A stretch of DNA of 64,000 nucleotides from Tubiluchus corallicola (taxonomy: Eukaryota; Priapulida; Priapulimorpha; Priapulimorphida; Tubiluchidae), in contig JAQGDQ010000484.1 of the NCBI GenBank assembly GCA_030141605.1, positions 28,501 through 92,500 on the forward strand. The letters are read 5' to 3'. Of the stretch, positions 58,387 through 64,000 are shown piece by piece (the stretch's first letter is position 1; each line of letters begins with the position of its first letter). The translations under genes were made by a program, and so were the position numbers. The notes beneath the pieces were generated by a model, which was not told where the DNA came from, did not search any database, and was given only the letters and a program-made list of their open reading frames with translations.

Positions 58387-59514
58387 ATGAAACGTGTTGT
58401 GAAACAACTAAGATGTCTAGCAGTCATACAAACAGTATTATTTGCACTTTACACGTGGCCTCATCTGTTCTCGTCTACTGCTCTTGGCAACGGAAGATAT
58501 TTAATACGTTCACAATTCTATAAATCAGTTCAGTTGACGCACGAGAACAATGGCACGTCACGTGACGTCTGGTGTATGCCAGGTACAGCAGATTCGTACC
58601 GGAATGACACGCTTGTTGACTTGCATCCATTTTCGTTTCTTCTAAATGCAGACGTTTGTCGCGGTGACGACATCTTTTTGCTTGTGACAGTGAATTCCAA
58701 ATGGGACCATTTAGCAGCACGTGCTCGCATCCGACAAACATGGGGTAATACAACTAACCTCTCATACAGGCAGCTTAACATGAGAATCGTCTTTCTTCTG
58801 GGCGCGTATTTTGGACAGCCGAATACGCGAAGGGCAATTCTTCAAGAAAGTGAGAATCATGGAGATATTATTCAGGGTAATTTTAAGGACAGCTATCACA
58901 ATTTAACTTATAAAACATTAATGGGGTTTAAATGGGCCCACTTGTGGTGCAGACAAGCACAGTTTATACTAAAAACGGATGACGATATGTTTATTGATAT
59001 CTTCCGTCTTACAGAGTTGTTATTGTCAGTGCTTACATTTAAACCCGACCTTATGTGTTCAGGAACATTTAACATGCCAGTGATAAAGAATGAGAAGAGC
59101 AAGTGGTTCGTAAAACCGAGCGAGAGCAACGCGTCTGTTTATACGCCATATTGTCCTGGGTACGGATTCGTTCTGACTCCCAGAACGGCTTGTATTATAG
59201 AAAGCACTGCTCAGAAGGCGAGATTTTTCTGGGTGGACGATTTTTTTGTCTCTGGTTTGTTAGCTGACAAAAGTGGAATACACCGCACTTATCGTTCCGA
59301 ATTTGCTCTTAGCGCTCTTAATTTTCGAACAGTTAACAACATCAGTAAGTGGCCAAAGGATTCAAACAACACTAATCCACTCCCCTACATATTTTACGAA
59401 TTACGAAGAAACAGCTTCGTTTTGAAAGTGTGGAATAAAACGCTTCGTATTCATCAGGAATTCGTGAAAAGTGGAAAATATAAGAAAATGCCCGTATTTA
59501 AAAACGAATGGTAG
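58387..59514 (+). CDS. Beta-1,3-galactosyltransferase-like protein (GT31 family)
   Basis: A 375-residue type II membrane protein. A short cytosolic end precedes the anchor (about residues 10-33: CLAVIQTVLFALYTW), followed by a stem and a lumenal GT31 domain. Visible motifs are RARIRQTWG (112-120), the metal-binding KTDDDMFID (196-204, DDD 198-200), YCPGYGFVLT (255-264) and VDDFFVSGLLADKSGI (283-298), where family members usually have EDVYVxG; Glu is replaced by Asp. Several N-glycosylation sites are present (NTT 121, NLT 172, NAS 248, NKT 350). These enzymes move galactose, N-acetylglucosamine or N-acetylgalactosamine from UDP-sugars in Golgi or ER; the exact donor cannot be told. The ATG follows an acceptor (tttttttgcag at 58380) by seven bases, so a 5' UTR intron exists and the coding region is one exon. 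Confidence 0.93.
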   Translation: MKRVVKQLRCLAVIQTVLFALYTWPHLFSSTALGNGRYLIRSQFYKSVQLTHENNGTSRDVWCMPGTADSYRNDTLVDLHPFSFLLNADVCRGDDIFLLVTVNSKWDHLAARARIRQTWGNTTNLSYRQLNMRIVFLLGAYFGQPNTRRAILQESENHGDIIQGNFKDSYHNLTYKTLMGFKWAHLWCRQAQFILKTDDDMFIDIFRLTELLLSVLTFKPDLMCSGTFNMPVIKNEKSKWFVKPSESNASVYTPYCPGYGFVLTPRTACIIESTAQKARFFWVDDFFVSGLLADKSGIHRTYRSEFALSALNFRTVNNISKWPKDSNNTNPLPYIFYELRRNSFVLKVWNKTLRIHQEFVKSGKYKKMPVFKNEW

Positions 59515-59561
59515 TGAGGTCTGAATGCTCTTGTGTTGATAATTGTATTATCACTATATAC

Positions 59562-59986
59562 TAGGGGTGAGCATCGAACGTTCGCGTTCGAACGTTCGAA
59601 TTGAATTCGAACGCTTGATCGATTCGAACGAATTTTTTAGTTCGAACTCTATTCGAATCCAAAACTATAGATTCGAATAATTCAGCACTTCAATCACATA
59701 TGCTCTTTATCATTAAAACGATTGAAACGTCATGCTATTAGCGTAATTTAACTGTGATTTCTGCGCACAACTTTAAACAACTTACTAGTCGTTTTATTGC
59801 AGAACAAATTCTAGTGATATGCATGATCTTTATAAGACTCATTTTTGCTGGTGGTTCGAAAATCTTTCGATCTCAATGCGAATTCGGTTCGAATTCGAAA
59901 CACTGAATTTCTGTTCGATTCGAATTCGAAAGTCACAAATTCGGTTCGAATCGAATTCTGTATCTGGTAGAGAATGCTCACCCCTA
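59562..59986 (+). mobile_element. hAT MITE (TIR TAGGGGTGAGCAT)
   Basis: Ends TAGGGGTGAGCATCGAACGT and AGAATGCTCACCCCTA. Flanking ctatatac and ctacacac match at 6 of 8 bases with only transitions between them. The interior is full of TTCGAA. It begins 48 bases after the GT31 stop codon. Confidence 0.85.
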
Positions 59987-59997
59987 CTACACACCCC

Positions 59998-60516
59998 CGG
60001 TTCTCAACCTTTTGGACTCCACGTAGCCCTAATTTTTTTACACTATCTCCTGGTACCCCTTCGCCTGCCATAAGCAAAATGAAGAACCAATGCTGATGCA
60101 GCGTCATGAATATTTTTATTATATGCATTATACGTTTTGCTACAATCAGGCCACACTAAATGAGAGTTAAATGAGATGACTGCTGTTGCACAGCACATAG
60201 CAGAAAAAAACTTTTTGAATCGCTGTTCAGGTCTCCGCGGATGTCAAGCCAGGTTCGGACTTTTGTCCTGATTTTCACCACCGTTGAAAAGCCTGTTTCA
60301 CGCAGGAAAAAGTTCACCGAAAGCTTTACAGTGGACAGTGGTCAAGACCTCGATCAAAAAGCTATGAACTGTTGGCACAGTCGACAGATTTCTGAATCAC
60401 CCGCTGATTATTATATAACACCACTTTTTTAAATTGTCTAAGAGGCTTCTCAGGTACCCCTTGTGGTGTTTGCTGATCTCCCAAGGGATACTAGAGTACA
60501 CCAGGTTGGGAACCAA
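59998..60516. mobile_element. Probable hAT MITE (GGTTCTCAACCT)
   Basis: GGTTCTCAACCTTTTGGACT at the left and AGGTTGGGAACC at the right are inverted repeats of the type common in hAT MITEs. TACCCCTT motifs occur inside both ends. It directly follows the preceding MITE. Confidence 0.65.
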
Positions 60517-60529
60517 AGCACTATATGGA

Positions 60530-61130
60530 AAGTGTACACGTCACGAACTGGATTTTCTTAATTTCTTTAACAATAATAGTATTAAAAAATAATGCTGATG
60601 ATTATAAAATAATAATAATAATGACAGTAATAATAATAATAATAAAAAACGCTTTATTTCACAAAGTTAGCTATTTCATAATTAGCTAGTTAACAATAGC
60701 TACGTAGTTACTAGGTAATAGTGATACTAATACACCACAAGCAATTGTGTTCGTCATATAAATAACCGACAGACCAAAATAGAAGTGGATGGGACTGAAC
60801 TATAGGCTCTGGGCTTCGTAATATCTTGAAACGCCTCTGTTGGAAGCCCTTGAGGTTGGGCACTAAAAAGTGGCTATTCAGGAAACTCTCAGCAATTCCA
60901 TCAACTTGATTCTTATTGTACGTCGATTAAGCGTGAAAAGTTTCTTCAAATGAACCGAAAATTAAACACCGAAATTGTTTATTTTTAGTAACCACAATGT
61001 CTCTGACAAGTGGTTGAAAAAATTCTTGAATAAAATAAATCCACTTGGTCCATTGCGGCAAGTAGGACGTATGATTCATTGAAGAAGATGGTGATCATAA
61101 GTTAAACACACAATCTTTATAAAGGTGACC
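60530..61130. other. Intergenic sequence with a short AAT microsatellite
   Basis: An (AAT)n stretch is at about 60608-60645. No gene seen. Confidence 0.5.
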
Positions 61131-61132
61131 GG

Positions 61133-61275
61133 GCTGCAACTACTTGTGGTGCACTAAGTAATTCACACGACCCTTATAAAAGTGACTGGGTACAACTACT
61201 TGTGGTGCACTGGGTAATTCACACAACCCTTATAAAAGTGACTGGGCTGCAACTACTTGTGGTGCACTAGGTAAT
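61133..61275 (+). repeat. ~62-bp tandem repeat, 2.4 copies
   Basis: Units share CAACTACTTGTGGTGCACT, GTAATTCACAC and CCCTTATAAAAGTGACTGGG. Confidence 0.9.
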
Positions 61276-62024
61276 TTTATGCGAATGCAATGTTTTTTAA
61301 ACTGCATAACAATCATTTGTGCTTTAAAGGTAAAATCTGTTGTTTTTTTGTCCACCCACGCTCTCGTGCGTGTGGCGTGCTGCTGCTGTGGGTTCGACAC
61401 CCACTCTACGCGTGTATCATCCGTAAATCTTAGTTGGCAGATGATTTATTTCTTTTTATATAAGTCTTTATGTATTAATTTAAATCTAAAATAAAATAAA
61501 TAACAATAATAAATATAAGTTTATTTATCATCGTTACAACCAAAATGTTGAATTATAGTACAACATAAAATTACAAAATATAAGAATCTTTTATAAGAAT
61601 AATGAAGGTAGAACGTACAGCGATAAGCATTATATGTTACAAGATACATGAACGAAATAAATTAAAGTGAGTCAAAACTTAAGTTTGGAAGCCATAGAAA
61701 CCTGTTCTTGAATTTCTCTGTTCTGCATGTAGGTAAGGGGGGGGGGTATTTCAAATGGTGACGAGTGCTGCACATCTATGAGATGGGCCATCTGACTATA
61801 GAGTGAGGATTTTATTATTAGGATTTTGAATTGATGAGAACAACTTTTTGCACGAATCTTCGCGACGGTTAAATAAAGGTTGAAGATTAGCCAAAATTAG
61901 AGCATTTACATAGTTTTCATTTGGAAAAATGATTTTCAATGAGCGATTTTGAACAGTTGTTAACAAATCAGAGAGATTTTAGGAGAGATGAGTGTCATAC
62001 CTGACAAGTGATTAACCAACTGAC
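61276..62024. other. Intergenic sequence, nothing recognised
   Basis: GTGGGTTCGACACCCAC at about 61388 looks like a tRNA T-arm or SINE B box, but the rest of a tRNA is not there. A G-run is at 61738-61747. Confidence 0.4.
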
Positions 62025-62032
62025 CTAATCAC

Positions 62033-62420
62033 TAGGGGTGAGCATTCTCTACCAGAAAACGAATTCGAATCGAACCGAATTTGTGACTTTCGAATTCTAA
62101 TCGAACCGAACTTTAGTGTTTCGAATTCGAATTGAGATTGAAAGATTTTCGAACAAGTTTTCGAACCACCAGTAAAAATTAGTCTTCATGCGTATCACTA
62201 GATTTTGGTCTGCAATAAAACGACTAGTAATTTGTTTAAAATTGTGTGCAGAATTCACAGCTAAATTACGCTAATTTCATGATGTTTCAATCGTTTTAAT
62301 GATCAGGAACATATGTGATTGAAGTGCTGAATTATTCGAGTCTATAGTTTTGGATTTGAATCGAGTTTGAACTAAAAAAACTCGTTCGAAGCAAATTCGA
62401 GCGTTCGATGCTCACCCCTA
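62033..62420 (-). mobile_element. hAT MITE (TAGGGGTGAGCAT family) with perfect 8-bp duplication
   Basis: Inverted copy of 59562-59986. CTAATCAC is repeated exactly on both sides (62025-62032 and 62421-62428). Confidence 0.92.
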
Positions 62421-62649
62421 CTAATCACAGTGCAGTATATTTTTATATCATTAGGAGATGTCCCTGCTCTTTTCATTAGTCGCTAAAGATAAATCATGTT
62501 ACTCACTTTAGCATAAACTGAATGGAAATGGATGTGGATGTTCCATTTTAAATCTTTAGCTATTTGTAAAACCCAAAGTTTTTGTGGCTGTAGAATTTCT
62601 AACGTTATTCTATTTGATGTGATTTGGCATCGTTTTAGTTAAAGCACAA

Positions 62650-63312
62650 GAAAACCCTCCACTTACATAAAGCTTAAAAAATTCGTCCCGAAATTTAGTA
62701 CCTTAAATACCATCTTTTTGCATACAGGGTTTGTATCGGCAGTAACTCTGTATAAAACATGTAAATTTAAAATCCCGCCATGACCGTTAGGCGCACCCAT
62801 TTTAATTGTAGGTCGTTTAAAACAAGTTTTGATAACATTTTGTTTGAAAAATTACTCAAAGCATTCGTAGCATACATGTTGCTGATTAAGTAAAATTTTA
62901 AATTACTGTATCTTGTCAATAAGATCAAAAATGCGTTTTGGCTAGTGAGTGGCCCACCCTGGAGGGTCAGTCAGCGACATTTGACTAATTGGCACAAGCA
63001 TTTTTAATTATTAGTCTAGTTACACAAGTCTTTCCAGCATGAAAGTGAAATTCTAAGTAATATAGATTTGCACGGAAAGTGTTTTGGGTCATAATTTAAC
63101 ATTTCCTTTTCTTCCCCTGATTTACATGGCGTAGTGACGTCATGTAATGGCGCCGTCGGAACAGCATTGCGGGAGATTTAAAATGAAAACAAACGAAAAT
63201 TCCTTTCAACGCGAATACGATATAGGCATAAAATTGCTGTAAAATAGTGTAATTTTTTAAAGCGATTTTTCTGAAACCTACTTCATGTGCCCCTTTTCTT
63301 GTCCTTTAAAGA
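62650..63312. repeat. Interspersed repeat composite, inverse of 25.25-25.80 kb
   Basis: 62650-63000 matches the 53860 family; 63060-63312 is the inverted partner of 25249 onward, ending CCCCTTTTCTTGTCCTTTAA. The same two parts adjoin in both places in inverse order, so they may form one element. Confidence 0.75.
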
Positions 63313-63447
63313 TTGGGTTCCTCTTCTTTAGCATTTTCTTTTAACAAATATTTTCATATATATCACAAATTTAATTTAGCATACGTTGCATAATTTCGTT
63401 TAGAATTGCTGCCAATAGGGAGTTTTGCACTTATAAATGAACTGTAA

Positions 63448-64000
63448 GAATGATGAAAGTGCTAGTCACTCAGCATGTGGGATTTATTTTACTGTTATCA
63501 CTTAAACTGTTTGTGGTGTGCTAAAGGAAAAAACAAGTCACTCAGTATGTTATTTTACTGTTATCACTTAAACTGTTTGTAGTGTGCTAAAGGAAAGAAC
63601 AAATCACTCGGTATGTTGGGTTTATTTTACAGTTATCACTTAAACTGTTTGTGGTGTGCTAAAGGAAAGAACAAGTCACTCAGCATGTTGGATTTTTTTT
63701 TACTGTTATCACTTTAACTTAGAAAATAGATCGAAGAAATTTGCAAGAACTGCCTATAAAGTATAAATTTGAACTATAGAACTTCGGAATAGCAATTTTC
63801 AGGCGTGGTGGTTGCACGTCATTCAGTTGAAAATCGCAGCTTACTTAACGTTCACGCAAAAATATTACAAAATTAGCTATTCATTTTTTAAAAAAACTTA
63901 TTATACTTTTGATGAAGATTGACAGTGCGCTACTTTTCTTCAAGACGAATGACGTCATTGGAAGAAGAATTGGCATTGAAAATTGCAGCGTCCCAAGCAT
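63448..64000 (+). repeat. Tandem repeat (~70 bp, ~3.5 copies) followed by copy of the 21.5-kb repeat, cut by window end
   Basis: Units share CAAGTCACTCAGTATGTT, TTTTACTGTTATCACTTAAA and TTTGTGGTGTGCTAAAGGAA. From about 63660 on, the sequence parallels 21540-21965. Confidence 0.85.

Overview
The window is nuclear DNA of a multicellular animal. Genes are split by GT-AG introns of 0.4 to 3.9 kb, the background is AT-rich, and the spaces are packed with short inverted-repeat DNA transposons (MITEs), LINE 3' ends, a 5S-rRNA-headed SINE and tandem arrays. The protein families (MO25/CAB39, a GT31 glycosyltransferase, GPR158-type Cache/EGF ectodomains) are metazoan. The repeat content suggests an invertebrate, but I cannot name the phylum. 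All gene models below were read by eye from splice signals, reading phase and family resemblance.

Layout. (1) 2-4889, plus strand: the last three exons of a large scaffold protein, entering from the left edge. It has a Ser-rich region with amphipathic helices that fit the PKA RII-binding pattern, and a tail resembling the C-terminal part of poly(ADP-ribose) glycohydrolase; best guess AKAP11/SPHKAP-like. (2) About 4.9-11 kb: repeats and MITEs. (3) 11002-12002, plus: a signal-peptide-bearing exon encoding a GPR158-type Cache domain, ending in phase 2. (4) 12.2-14.2 kb: a GAT/GAC microsatellite and a 47-bp satellite array. (5) 15715-31153, plus: an eight-exon gene predicted to encode a 959-residue protein with signal peptide, Cache + Cys-rich module 1, a Pro/Gln/Tyr-rich linker ending in two furin-type sites, Cache + Cys-rich module 2, and a GPI-anchor-like tail. 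No seven-helix region follows. This is the most interesting object in the window. (6) 31-38 kb: MITEs, a SINE and tandem repeats. (7) 45394-38508, minus: complete three-exon MO25/CAB39 gene. (8) 43.9-55 kb: degraded LINE ends, SINEs and MITEs. (9) 55.6-57.6 kb: a 2-kb hexanucleotide array. (10) 58387-59514, plus: a single-coding-exon GT31 beta-1,3-glycosyltransferase. (11) 59.5-64 kb: MITEs and tandem repeats.

The four genes are not an operon and show no common pathway. The Cache/Cys-rich exons at 11.0 kb and 15.7-31.2 kb clearly belong together: they share domain architecture, and the exon ends share splice phase. The upstream exon could therefore serve as an alternative first exon of the two-module gene. 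Expression data are needed to settle that, and to confirm the GPI and furin predictions.
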